DNA of 22,288 bases from positions 1-22,288 of the forward strand of contig CAJMOI010000017.1 in NCBI GenBank assembly GCA_905215105.1, in the 5' to 3' direction. Source of the DNA: an uncultured bacterium. Lineage in GTDB: Bacteria > Bacillota > Clostridia > Oscillospirales > Acutalibacteraceae. How positions within the stretch are numbered: the first letter of the stretch is position 1; each line of letters opens with the position of its first letter. The notes beneath the pieces are model-generated. The model worked only from the letters and a program-made list of their open reading frames with translations, ran no database searches and was not told the origin of the DNA. The position numbers and the translations under genes were made by a program. Positions 15,301 to 22,288 of the stretch are shown piece after piece.

Positions 15301-17394
15301 ACCGAGCCTACTGCAGAACTCCTTGGCACTGTTCGCGGCTCTCAGCTGCGCGACCGTTATGGCGTTCTCAACCTGTCCGGTCTGCCCGAGGGCGCAGAAG
15401 TAACCGTATATGCATCTGAAGATGCAGATCATCCCATTCGTTTCTCCAATCCTGCTGTGGATGGAAAGACTACCGTTACCGGTATTCCGCTGAATGCCGA
15501 GGGTGCAGGCAATGTTTGCTATGAAGTATTCGTTTCCGGCCATCCCAATTCCCAGCGTTTCAGTGTTTCCTATGACAGTGCAATGGCTATTCCCGCAGAC
15601 CTGAGCGGTCTGAATGAGCTGATCGACAGATGCAGCATTTATACCGAAGCTGATTGCACCAGCGCAACCTGGCCGGCCTTCAACGAGGCTCTGACCGCTG
15701 CCAAGGCAGTGGAAGAAGGCGCTGACACCGCTGCCGCAGAAGCAGCCCGCGCCGCTCTGGCAAAGGCATATGCAGACCTGCGCGGCAAGGCTGATACCCA
15801 GCGCCTGGCTGAACTGACTGCCGATTTCGCAGCCAAGTATCAGGAGAACAACTACACCGCAACCAGCTATCAGGCATTCAAAGAAGAGCTGGACAAGTGC
15901 AACGCCATGATTAAGAGCGGCGATTGCAACGAGTTCGAAGTAGAGCAGGCCCGTATTGCTCTGGAAGCATCTGTTCGTGGCCTGGTAGAAAACAATGGTG
16001 CAACAGTAACCAACGTGACGGTTGATCCCGATAGCATTGAGCTTGGCAAGGGCGCAACTCAGAAGTTCACCGCAACCGTAACCGGCGAAGGCGATCCCAC
16101 CCAGGCAGTTACCTGGACTCTGGAAGGCAATGAGCACGAGAACACCGTGATCAAGGCTGATGGTACCCTGCGTATTTCCGTGAATGAGACCGCCAAGACC
16201 CTGACCGTAACCGCAACCTCCAAGCTGGACGAAAGCAAGTCCGCAACCGCAACTGTTACCGTAACCGACGAAATCGTTGAACCCGACATCAAGGTTACCA
16301 TCACTCCCGAAGAGCTGAAGGTAGACGCTAACCCGGGCCAGAAGGGCCAGTTCACCGCTCTGGTGGAAGGCACCGACAACCAGGATGTAGAGTGGACCAT
16401 CAGCGGCAACAGCAGCGAAGAGACCCTGATCACCAATGGTCAGCTGTTCCTGGGCACCGATGAAACCGCAACCGAAATGACCGTAACCGCCACTTCCGTG
16501 GAGAACCCGGATTGCTTCGGCACCGCAAAGGTCATCGTTGACCGTGCAAACATGACTCTGCTGCAGAAGACCTATGATTATGCAAAGAACCTGAGCACCG
16601 AAGGCGTAACCGACAGTGCAAAGGCATACTTTGAGAAGGTGCTGGCAGAAGCCGAGGCTGTTCTGAATAATGCAGCCGCATCTCAGGAAGAAGTAAATAC
16701 CGCTTGGGACAACCTGCTGGAAGGCATCTGGGGCCTGGGCATTGTCCAGGGCGACAAGACGATGCTGGAGCAGCTGATTGTGAAGGCAGAGGCTATGATT
16801 CCGAATCAGGACAAGTATGTACAGGACAACTGGCAGCAGCTGGTGGATGCCCTGGCAGACGCAAAGGCCATGATGGACAACGGCGATGCACTGGAAGAGG
16901 ATATCCAGCCTGTAGCAGATGCTCTGCTGGAAGCAATCCTGGCTCAGCGCTTCAAGGCAGACAAGTCCAACCTGGAAGACCTGATTAACAAGGCCGAGTC
17001 TATCGACCTGAGCAAGTACACCGAGGAGAGCGTAGCAGTGTTCCAGGCCGCATTCAAGGCAGCTAACGCTGTTCTGGCCGACGAGAGCCTGAGCGAAGAC
17101 GATCAGGATGTAGTGGACAATGCAGTTGCTGAGCTGAATGCAGCCATCGAGAACCTGAGCGTGAAGGATGACGCCACCAATCCTGATGACGGTAAGGACG
17201 ATAACTCCAAGCCCGATGATGGCAAGGATGAGGGCAACAACAGCACCTCTACCGGTGACAACACCAGCAAGCCCGACAGCGACAAGAATGATCCCGCCGC
17301 AACCGGCGATGCAACTCCTGTTCTGCTGATGGCAGCGCTGGCAACAGTGGCAGCCGCAGGCGTATACCTGTTCCGCCGCCGTCTGTGCAAATAA
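12367..17394 (+). CDS. Secreted multidomain GH85 endo-beta-N-acetylglucosaminidase-like enzyme, copy 1
   Basis: A 1675-residue exported enzyme. A signal peptide (1-31, cleavage near VSA-AG) precedes a GH85-type barrel (about 34-390) with IPSPEHIDSAHRNGVPATGT (154-173), YGFDGYIFNAES and ISWYNGS. Asn221 and Glu223 match the Asn-x-Glu catalytic pair of GH85 enzymes, which hydrolyse the GlcNAc-GlcNAc bond of N-glycan cores. Then come beta-sandwich and FN3-like regions (about 400-675), an F5/8C-type carbohydrate-binding domain (about 690-847) and two unassigned beta domains (848-1075). Helical FIVAR-like modules (1078-1208), two Ig-like domains (1213-1393) and further helical modules (1395-1598) complete the stalk. 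The end is an Asp/Asn/Lys-rich linker, PAATGD, a hydrophobic segment (1651-1669) and RRR, resembling a sortase signal with a non-standard motif. ATG at 12367 has AAAGGAAAG upstream. Own terminator; likely a single-gene transcript. Confidence 0.86.
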   Translation: MKHMKKRIIACLLAGLMSVSSLSVISPSVSAAGLGYWPEPLPMGNQWYYQNESLQPYGSCFQIDELKNWSPDNDPDARYNRGSIELRDRWMGPNVNPLASRDAKVMPLAMSNARASEAASQGGDGDFVYAFNNFQYVDTYNFWGGSSGEGPIAIPSPEHIDSAHRNGVPATGTIFIPWGDYAYGNRFVQEMVEKNPDGTYPAADKLIEIAQYYGFDGYIFNAESGTGVPGFKDFLAYIQRKKPDNFTISWYNGSGTLNTGSIQNWMQDGEERVTDEWWLDMSGNGNVDGTIAAAQEMGVDPWNIHSTWEYWPMSGMSGTKGGNYQTRLDENGILKISLGILAPTVTLTQAKNSDDFINVQDQKLWVGPTFDPSSTYRPQSEFCGFANMVADKTPVIGTDFVTNFTTGNGYKFYENGVVTGKEDGWYNRSLTDVLPTWRWIIESEGQKLSAKIDFDDAWWGGTSMKVYGSMDAEKSNHIKLYSAQLDITETSKFSITYKAPKDGVNVELGLCYGDDYSDENFKFYPIETTAGEGWNTATVDLSGDAGKRAIAISLRYTAPEGVTDYAMNVGRMAFTTNDKAPATVSDITLDEVIYPTDLNMEARIYWEKADDAFMYMIHRVLPDGKREFVGATPSDAFYLGKYNRIGDEEAATFEITPYTENGVKGSATSFSIAWKDFPADSFVEVPEMGENLALGKPAVSSVTCVADGPVDKINDGVIPNSKWCSQRVPGYAVIDLGEEKDISRWVVYHANARGAGEGVDMNTVAFDFSYAGDDGKPLLTGDDAASRARVQSLSFTRADAVTGNKQNITDRNLSEPIKARYIKLNVTQSDNSPWHAIRVYEFQVYENPGVLSVAAPSTPLARNVTVKNNEGATDTVVVDNVGMLYTSGQYPGGSISENTGVVKLYDSLTAEEPIAQVKATQPDNSYKQRSVGIAKFENLELNAEGGRLFYEILDESGGEILHSARYSVEYAPETGEEITEPTAELLGTVRGSQLRDRYGVLNLSGLPEGAEVTVYASEDADHPIRFSNPAVDGKTTVTGIPLNAEGAGNVCYEVFVSGHPNSQRFSVSYDSAMAIPADLSGLNELIDRCSIYTEADCTSATWPAFNEALTAAKAVEEGADTAAAEAARAALAKAYADLRGKADTQRLAELTADFAAKYQENNYTATSYQAFKEELDKCNAMIKSGDCNEFEVEQARIALEASVRGLVENNGATVTNVTVDPDSIELGKGATQKFTATVTGEGDPTQAVTWTLEGNEHENTVIKADGTLRISVNETAKTLTVTATSKLDESKSATATVTVTDEIVEPDIKVTITPEELKVDANPGQKGQFTALVEGTDNQDVEWTISGNSSEETLITNGQLFLGTDETATEMTVTATSVENPDCFGTAKVIVDRANMTLLQKTYDYAKNLSTEGVTDSAKAYFEKVLAEAEAVLNNAAASQEEVNTAWDNLLEGIWGLGIVQGDKTMLEQLIVKAEAMIPNQDKYVQDNWQQLVDALADAKAMMDNGDALEEDIQPVADALLEAILAQRFKADKSNLEDLINKAESIDLSKYTEESVAVFQAAFKAANAVLADESLSEDDQDVVDNAVAELNAAIENLSVKDDATNPDDGKDDNSKPDDGKDEGNNSTSTGDNTSKPDSDKNDPAATGDATPVLLMAALATVAAAGVYLFRRRLCK
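13552..14048 (+). repeat. 497-bp identical tract, copy 1
   Basis: Compared line by line with 18979-19475 I find no difference in 497 bases, third codon positions included. It covers residues about 396-561, the region just after the GH85 barrel. The flanking 111 bases upstream differ at 26 positions and the flanking 109 bases downstream at 12. Confidence 0.93.
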
Positions 17395-17435
17395 TCCCCA
17401 AACCTCTGTAGTGTTTGTTTAATACTCCATGAAAG

Positions 17436-17472
17436 TACGGCTGCCCGCCATGGGCAGCCGTATTTCCTTTTG
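17436..17472 (+). terminator. Rho-independent terminator of GH85 gene 1
   Basis: A perfect 11-bp stem: TACGGCTGCCC (17436-17446), loop GCCAT, GGGCAGCCGTA (17452-17462), then TTTCCTTTT. It separates the two GH85 genes into independent transcripts. Between here and 17626 the gap is AT-rich and I see nothing further in it. Confidence 0.85.
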
Positions 17473-17626
17473 ATTGGTGAAAATTTATAATTGAAAGATT
17501 TCATACAACGTGATAAACTTTTGGAATGAAACATCGTAAAAATGTAAATTCTGCCGATTTTTTTGGATTTATTTGTATATAAGTCTGAATTTAACAAATA
17601 CGTTTTGTGCAATAAATGCATAAAAT

Positions 17627-17677
17627 TTCAAGATATAATGTTTTTTTACTGTTAAATATACTTTTTGATATGGTTTT
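17627..17677 (+). promoter_or_regulatory. Conserved upstream block, copy 2 (probable promoter/operator)
   Basis: It matches 12174-12224 at 46 of 51 positions and holds TATAAT at 17634-17639. The leader from this block to the ATG is 111 bases, against 143 in copy 1; the shorter leader lacks the strong hairpin. A further downstream stretch, TGTGnTTAAAT..AAACAAG, and the ribosome binding site TTTGAGAAAGGAAAGTG are also shared. Confidence 0.6.
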
Positions 17678-17787
17678 CACAACCTGCTTGTGCTTAAATA
17701 TAAACAAGAGAAATGCGACACCAATTGAGAAAACTGGGAGGAACATTTCCGTTTTGTAAGAACTTGTTTGAGAAAGGAAAGTGGAAG

Positions 17788-20700
17788 ATGAAACACCTTA
17801 GCAAGCGAATCCTTGCCTGTTTACTGGCCGGTGCGCTGACTGTGAGTTCTTTTGCAGTTGCTGCGCCCATGGCTTCCGCAGCAGGCGCCACTTTGGGCTA
17901 CTGGCCGGAGCCTTTGCCGGTTGGCAACCAGTGGTACTATCAGAATGAAAGCCTGCAGCCTTATGGTTCCTGCTTCCAGATCGACGAACTGAAGAAGTGG
18001 AGCCCGGATAACGATCCTGATGCCCGCTATAACCGGGGTGCTGTGGAGCTGCGCGACCGCTGGATGGGTCCCAACGTGAACCCGCTGGCTTCCCGCGATG
18101 CAAAGGTCATGCCTCTGGCAATGTCCAATGCTCGCGCCAGTGAAGCACCTTCTCAGGGTGCTGACGACGATTTCGTCTATGCATTCAACTATTTCCAGTA
18201 TGTGGATACTTTCAACTTCTGGGGCGGCTCTTCTTCTGAAGGCCCAATTGCCATTCCTTCTCCCGAAGTGATCGACTCTGCACACCGCAATGGTGTTCCC
18301 GCAACCGGTACCATTTTCCTGCCTTGGGGCGATAGCGCATACGGCAATCGGTTTGTCAAGGAAATGCTGGAAAAGGATGCGAACGGCAATTACATTGCAG
18401 CTGACAAACTGATTGAGATTGCTCAGTACTATGGCTTTGACGGCTATATCTTCAATGCCGAGTCCGGCACCGGCGTTACCGGCTTTAAGGATTTCCTGGC
18501 TTATATCCAAACAAAGAAGCCTGATAATTTTACCATTTCCTGGTATAATGGTTCTGGTTCTGTTAACTCTACCAGTATTAACAGCTGGATGCAGAGCGGT
18601 GATACCCGCATTACCGACGAGTGGTGGCTGGATATGAGCGGCAGCAGCAGCGGGTCCATTGATACCTCTATTGCAGCGGCCAAACAGACTGGCATCAGCC
18701 AGTGGGATCTCCATTCTACTTGGGAAAATTGGCCTATGGAAACTTCCGCTAAAGGCGGTGACTATCATACCCGTTTGGACGAGAACGGAATCCTGAAGAT
18801 CTCTCTGGGTATTCTGGCACCTACCGCCAGCTTGCAGCAGGCCAACAGTTCCGATGATTTTATCAATGTACAGGATTCCAAAATGTGGGTTGGTCCTACT
18901 TTTGATCCTTCCTCCACTTACCGCCCGGATGACGAATTCTGCGGATTCGCAAGTCTGGTGGCCGACAAGACTCCCGTCATCGGCACCGACTTTGTTACCA
19001 ACTTCACCACTGGTAACGGCTACAAGTTCTATGAGAACGGTGTAGTCACCGGTAAGGAAGACGGCTGGTACAACCGCTCCCTGACCGACGTTCTGCCCAC
19101 CTGGCGCTGGATCATCGAATCCGAAGGCCAGAAGCTCTCCGCCAAGATCGACTTTGACGATGCATGGTGGGGCGGCACCTCCATGAAGGTGTATGGCAGC
19201 ATGGACGCTGAGAAGTCCAACCACATCAAACTGTACAGCGCACAGCTGGATATCACCGAAACCAGCAAGTTCAGCATCACCTACAAGGCTCCCAAGGACG
19301 GCGTGAACGTAGAACTGGGCCTGTGCTATGGCGATGACTACTCCGACGAGAACTTTAAGTTCTATCCCATCGAGACCACCGCAGGCGAAGGCTGGAACAC
19401 CGCAACTGTGGATCTGTCCGGCGATGCAGGCAAGCGTGCCATTGCAATCTCCCTGCGTTACACTGCTCCCGAGGGTGTTACCGATTACGCCATGAACGTT
19501 GGCCGTATGGCATTCACCACCAACGATGAAGCTCCGGCAACTGTTTCCAGCGTAACTCTGGATGAAGTGATTTATCCCACCGATACCCAGCTGGAAGCCC
19601 GTGTTTACTGGGAGAAAGCCGACGATGCCTTTACCTACATGATTCATCGTGTACTGCCTGACGGTAAGCGTGAGTTCGTGGGTGCAACCCCCAGCGATGC
19701 TCTGTATCTGGGCAAGTTCGAGCGCATCGGCGATGAAGAAGCCGCTACCTTCGAGATTACTCCTTACACCGAGACGGGTGTGGCCGGAACCGCAACTTCC
19801 TTCTCCATTGCATGGAAGAATGTGCCGGAAAATTCCTTTGACCGTATTCCTGAAATGGGCGAAAACATGGCCCTGAAAAAGCCTGCTGTTTCCAGCTCTA
19901 CCTGGCAGGATGTTACCGTTGATAAGGTAAACGACGGTGTCATTCCCAACAGTAAGTGGTGCGACACCGCTGGATATGGCTATGCAGTTATCGATCTGGG
20001 CGAAGAGAAAGAAATTTCCAGATGGGTTGTGTATCATGCAAACTGCCGTGGTGCCGGTGAAAGCGTCGATATGAATACCGTTGACTTTGACTTCCAGTAT
20101 GCTCCGGACGATGGTCTGCCTATGCTGACCGGTGACGATGCTGAAAGCAAAGAACGTGTTAATAATATGAAGTTCACCGTGGCGGATGTGGTAACCGGTA
20201 ACAAACAGAATGTTACGGACCGCAATCTGTCCGAGCCTATCAAAGCCCGCTATATCAAACTGAATGTTACCGATAGTGACAACAGTGCATGGGGCGCTAT
20301 CCGTATTTATGAGTTTGAAGTATATGAGAAGCCCGGCGTTCTGTCCGTGTCCGCACCTTCTGTGCCGCTGGCACGCAGCGTGACCGTTCATAACAACGAA
20401 GGCGCTGCCGATACCGTGGTAGTAGACAACGTTGGTATGCTGTATACCTCCGGTTCCTATGGCGATAAGAACGGCGTTTTCAGTGAAAATACCGGTGTTG
20501 TGAAACTGTATGACAGCTTGGATGCTGAAGAGCCCATTGCACAGGTGAAGGCTACCCAGCCCAATGAATCCTATAAGCAGCGTTCTATGGGTATTGCGGA
20601 GTTCAAGGATCTGGAACTGAACCCCGAAGGCGGCCGTCTGTTCTATGAGATTCTGGACGAATCAGGCGGAGAAGTTCTCCACAGTGCCCGTTACAGCGTG

Positions 20701-22288
20701 GAATACGCTCCCGAAACTGGTGAAGCAATTGCCAAACCGACCACAGAACTGAAGGGTTCTGTCCGCGGATTCCAGCTAACCGAAGCAGTAGATGCCAGCA
20801 GCCAGTACGGCACTGCCCGTCAGCGTTATGGTATTCTGAATCTGTCCGGTCTGCCCGAGGGTGCAGAAGTAACCGTTTATGCATCCGAAGAAGCCAACCA
20901 TCCCATTCTGTATTCCAATCCTGCTGTAAATGGTACAGCAAAAATTTCCGGTGTTCCGCTGAACACAGCCGGTGGTACGGTTTACTATGAAGTGAATGTT
21001 TCTGGTCGTCCCACCTCTGAGCGGTTTACCGTAGAGTATGGTGATCCCATGACTCTGACCGCTGATCTGAGCGGCCTGAATGAACTGATTGACCGTTGCG
21101 AAACCAAGACCGAGGAAGACAGCACTTCCGCAACCTGGCCGGCCTTTAACGAGGCTCTGACTGCTGCCAAGGCAGTGGAAGACGGCGCTGACACCGCTAC
21201 CGCAGAAGCAGCTCGTGCTGCTCTGGCAAAGGCATACGCAGACCTGCGCGGCAAGGCTGATACCCAGCGTCTGGGCGAGTTGGTAGATGAATTCTCCGCA
21301 AAGTATGCGGAGGAAGATTATACTGCTTCCAGCTATGCCAAGCTGAAGGCAGAACTGGATAAGTGCAGCGCCATGATTAAAGCCGACGACTCCAACGAGT
21401 TGGAAGTATCACAGGCTCGCATTGCACTGGAAGCAGCAGCTCGCAATTTGATTGAAAATACCGGCGCAACTGTAACCAACGTGACCATTGATAATGGCGA
21501 TGTTTCTCTGGGCAAGGGTGGCAAAGAGGTCTTTACTGCTACCGTTTCCGGTGAAGGCGATCCCAGCCAGGCAGTTACCTGGACTGTGGAAGGCGCACAG
21601 AGCCCGAAGACCAACATCAAAGAAGATGGTACCCTGAAGGTTTCCATGGAAGAGACCGCCAAGACTTTGACTGTAACTGCAACCTCCAAGCTGGATGAAA
21701 CCAAGTCCGCTTCTGTTACCGTTACTGTTACCGATGAAGTTGTTACCCCCGAGATTACTGTAACCGTTGATCCCGCTGAACTGAGAGTCAATCCCGATGC
21801 TGGCCAGAAGGGTCAGTTTACTGCAATCGTGGAAGGCGCTGAGGATGACGAGACCGTTACCTGGACCATTTCCGGCAATACCAGCGAAGGAACTATGATT
21901 ACCAATGGTCAGCTGTTCCTGGGTGAGGGTGAAACCGCCAGCGAAATGACCGTTACGGCAACTTCCAATGAGAACCCCGACTGCTTTGGAACTGCGAAAG
22001 TAATTGTTGCTCGTTCCAATAAGACTCTGCTGCAGAAGACTTATGAGTATGCAAAGGACCTGAGCACCGAAGGCGTGACCGACAGTGCAAAGGCATACTT
22101 CGAGCAGGTGCTGGCAGAAGCTGAGGCTGTGCTGGCCAACCCTGCCGCAACGCAGGAAGAAGTAGACACCGCTTGGAACAACCTGCTGGAAGGCATCTGG
22201 GGTCTGGGCATTACCCAGGGCGACAAGACCATGCTGGAACAGCTGATTGCCAAGGCAGAAGACATGGTTGCCAACGAGAACAAGTATG
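17788..22288 (+). CDS. Secreted multidomain GH85 endo-beta-N-acetylglucosaminidase-like enzyme, copy 2 (partial, 3' end missing)
   Basis: The frame is open from ATG at 17788 to the window end (1500 codons, no stop), so the C-terminus and any wall anchor are not seen. The signal peptide (1-31, MASA-AG) and domain order follow copy 1: GH85 barrel, beta sandwich, F5/8C-type domain, helical FIVAR-like modules, Ig-like pair and the start of the last helical modules. The catalytic pair is Asn223 and Glu225 in FDGYIFNAES. Differences include a barrel loop (SGSSSGSIDTSIAAAKQTG), the F5/8C domain (STWQDVTVDKVND) and an extra segment of about 13 residues after RGFQL (TEAVDASSQYGTA, near 20780-20818). 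Both copies look functional, with no frameshift in view. Divergence in the barrel suggests a possibly different glycan preference. Start chosen because the ribosome binding site and MKH start match copy 1. Confidence 0.85.
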   Translation, partial: MKHLSKRILACLLAGALTVSSFAVAAPMASAAGATLGYWPEPLPVGNQWYYQNESLQPYGSCFQIDELKKWSPDNDPDARYNRGAVELRDRWMGPNVNPLASRDAKVMPLAMSNARASEAPSQGADDDFVYAFNYFQYVDTFNFWGGSSSEGPIAIPSPEVIDSAHRNGVPATGTIFLPWGDSAYGNRFVKEMLEKDANGNYIAADKLIEIAQYYGFDGYIFNAESGTGVTGFKDFLAYIQTKKPDNFTISWYNGSGSVNSTSINSWMQSGDTRITDEWWLDMSGSSSGSIDTSIAAAKQTGISQWDLHSTWENWPMETSAKGGDYHTRLDENGILKISLGILAPTASLQQANSSDDFINVQDSKMWVGPTFDPSSTYRPDDEFCGFASLVADKTPVIGTDFVTNFTTGNGYKFYENGVVTGKEDGWYNRSLTDVLPTWRWIIESEGQKLSAKIDFDDAWWGGTSMKVYGSMDAEKSNHIKLYSAQLDITETSKFSITYKAPKDGVNVELGLCYGDDYSDENFKFYPIETTAGEGWNTATVDLSGDAGKRAIAISLRYTAPEGVTDYAMNVGRMAFTTNDEAPATVSSVTLDEVIYPTDTQLEARVYWEKADDAFTYMIHRVLPDGKREFVGATPSDALYLGKFERIGDEEAATFEITPYTETGVAGTATSFSIAWKNVPENSFDRIPEMGENMALKKPAVSSSTWQDVTVDKVNDGVIPNSKWCDTAGYGYAVIDLGEEKEISRWVVYHANCRGAGESVDMNTVDFDFQYAPDDGLPMLTGDDAESKERVNNMKFTVADVVTGNKQNVTDRNLSEPIKARYIKLNVTDSDNSAWGAIRIYEFEVYEKPGVLSVSAPSVPLARSVTVHNNEGAADTVVVDNVGMLYTSGSYGDKNGVFSENTGVVKLYDSLDAEEPIAQVKATQPNESYKQRSMGIAEFKDLELNPEGGRLFYEILDESGGEVLHSARYSVEYAPETGEAIAKPTTELKGSVRGFQLTEAVDASSQYGTARQRYGILNLSGLPEGAEVTVYASEEANHPILYSNPAVNGTAKISGVPLNTAGGTVYYEVNVSGRPTSERFTVEYGDPMTLTADLSGLNELIDRCETKTEEDSTSATWPAFNEALTAAKAVEDGADTATAEAARAALAKAYADLRGKADTQRLGELVDEFSAKYAEEDYTASSYAKLKAELDKCSAMIKADDSNELEVSQARIALEAAARNLIENTGATVTNVTIDNGDVSLGKGGKEVFTATVSGEGDPSQAVTWTVEGAQSPKTNIKEDGTLKVSMEETAKTLTVTATSKLDETKSASVTVTVTDEVVTPEITVTVDPAELRVNPDAGQKGQFTAIVEGAEDDETVTWTISGNTSEGTMITNGQLFLGEGETASEMTVTATSNENPDCFGTAKVIVARSNKTLLQKTYEYAKDLSTEGVTDSAKAYFEQVLAEAEAVLANPAATQEEVDTAWNNLLEGIWGLGITQGDKTMLEQLIAKAEDMVANENKY
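18979..19475 (+). repeat. 497-bp identical tract, copy 2
   Basis: This is the partner of 13552-14048 at a constant offset of 5427 bases. Identity begins at ATCGGCACC and stops at the glycine codon of PEGVTD, where copy 1 has A and copy 2 has T. See copy 1 for flank divergence. Confidence 0.93.

Noticed and set aside
12442..16137. A 1231-codon open frame antisense to GH85 copy 1, and an 856-codon counterpart at 17821-20391 antisense to copy 2.
   Set aside because: The plus-strand frame has clear domains, signal peptide and ribosome binding site. The antisense frames show no recognisable domain or start signal and follow from the strong codon bias of the real gene; the two resemble each other only because the sense genes do.

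Overview
The window looks like a chromosomal segment of a Gram-positive, low-to-mid GC anaerobe, most likely a gut Clostridia member of the Oscillospiraceae/Ruminococcaceae type. The evidence is strong AGGAGG-type ribosome binding sites, sigma-A style promoters, a LicT-type antiterminator with its RNA target, a glucose-family PTS, peptidoglycan-binding and sortase-like wall-anchoring features, and very large secreted glycoside hydrolases. No taxonomic marker gene is present, so the lineage is an inference. I see no tRNA, rRNA, CRISPR array, transposase or phage gene.

Left part (1-3602): the tail of a surface protein ending in a peptidoglycan-binding domain faces a phosphohexomutase gene (phosphoglucomutase/phosphomannomutase), with a shared terminator between them. 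Next come a membrane-anchored ComEC-like metallo-beta-lactamase-fold hydrolase and, divergent from it, a small HD-domain (p)ppGpp hydrolase-like protein.

Centre (3614-9795): a minus-strand PTS operon encodes a LicT/BglG antiterminator, a separate EIIA(Glc) and an EIICB of the glucose/N-acetylglucosamine family. Its control region is unusually complete: a sigma-A promoter with exact 17-bp spacing, a textbook RAT element, and a terminator whose 5' arm overlaps the RAT. Divergent from it is a cytoplasmic GH3 glycosidase with an inserted PA14 domain.

Right of that (9806-12111): an XRE-like regulator diverges from an atypical membrane-bound Ser/Thr kinase, with a perfect 17-bp palindrome between them. 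A membrane-anchored OB-fold protein follows.

Right end (12112-22288): two tandem giant genes encode secreted GH85 endo-beta-N-acetylglucosaminidase-like enzymes. The first is complete (1675 aa, with a C-terminal wall-anchor-like tail). The second runs off the window after 1500 codons. GH85 enzymes cut the chitobiose core of N-glycans, so these proteins probably release N-glycans from host or dietary glycoproteins at the cell surface. The two genes share a 51-bp upstream block, a signal peptide and the domain order. They also share a 497-bp stretch that is identical base for base while its flanks differ by 11-23%, which points to recent gene conversion. Together with the PTS, the GH3 and the phosphohexomutase, the window is consistent with capture and use of glycoprotein sugars, but these units are separate transcripts and the link is inference.
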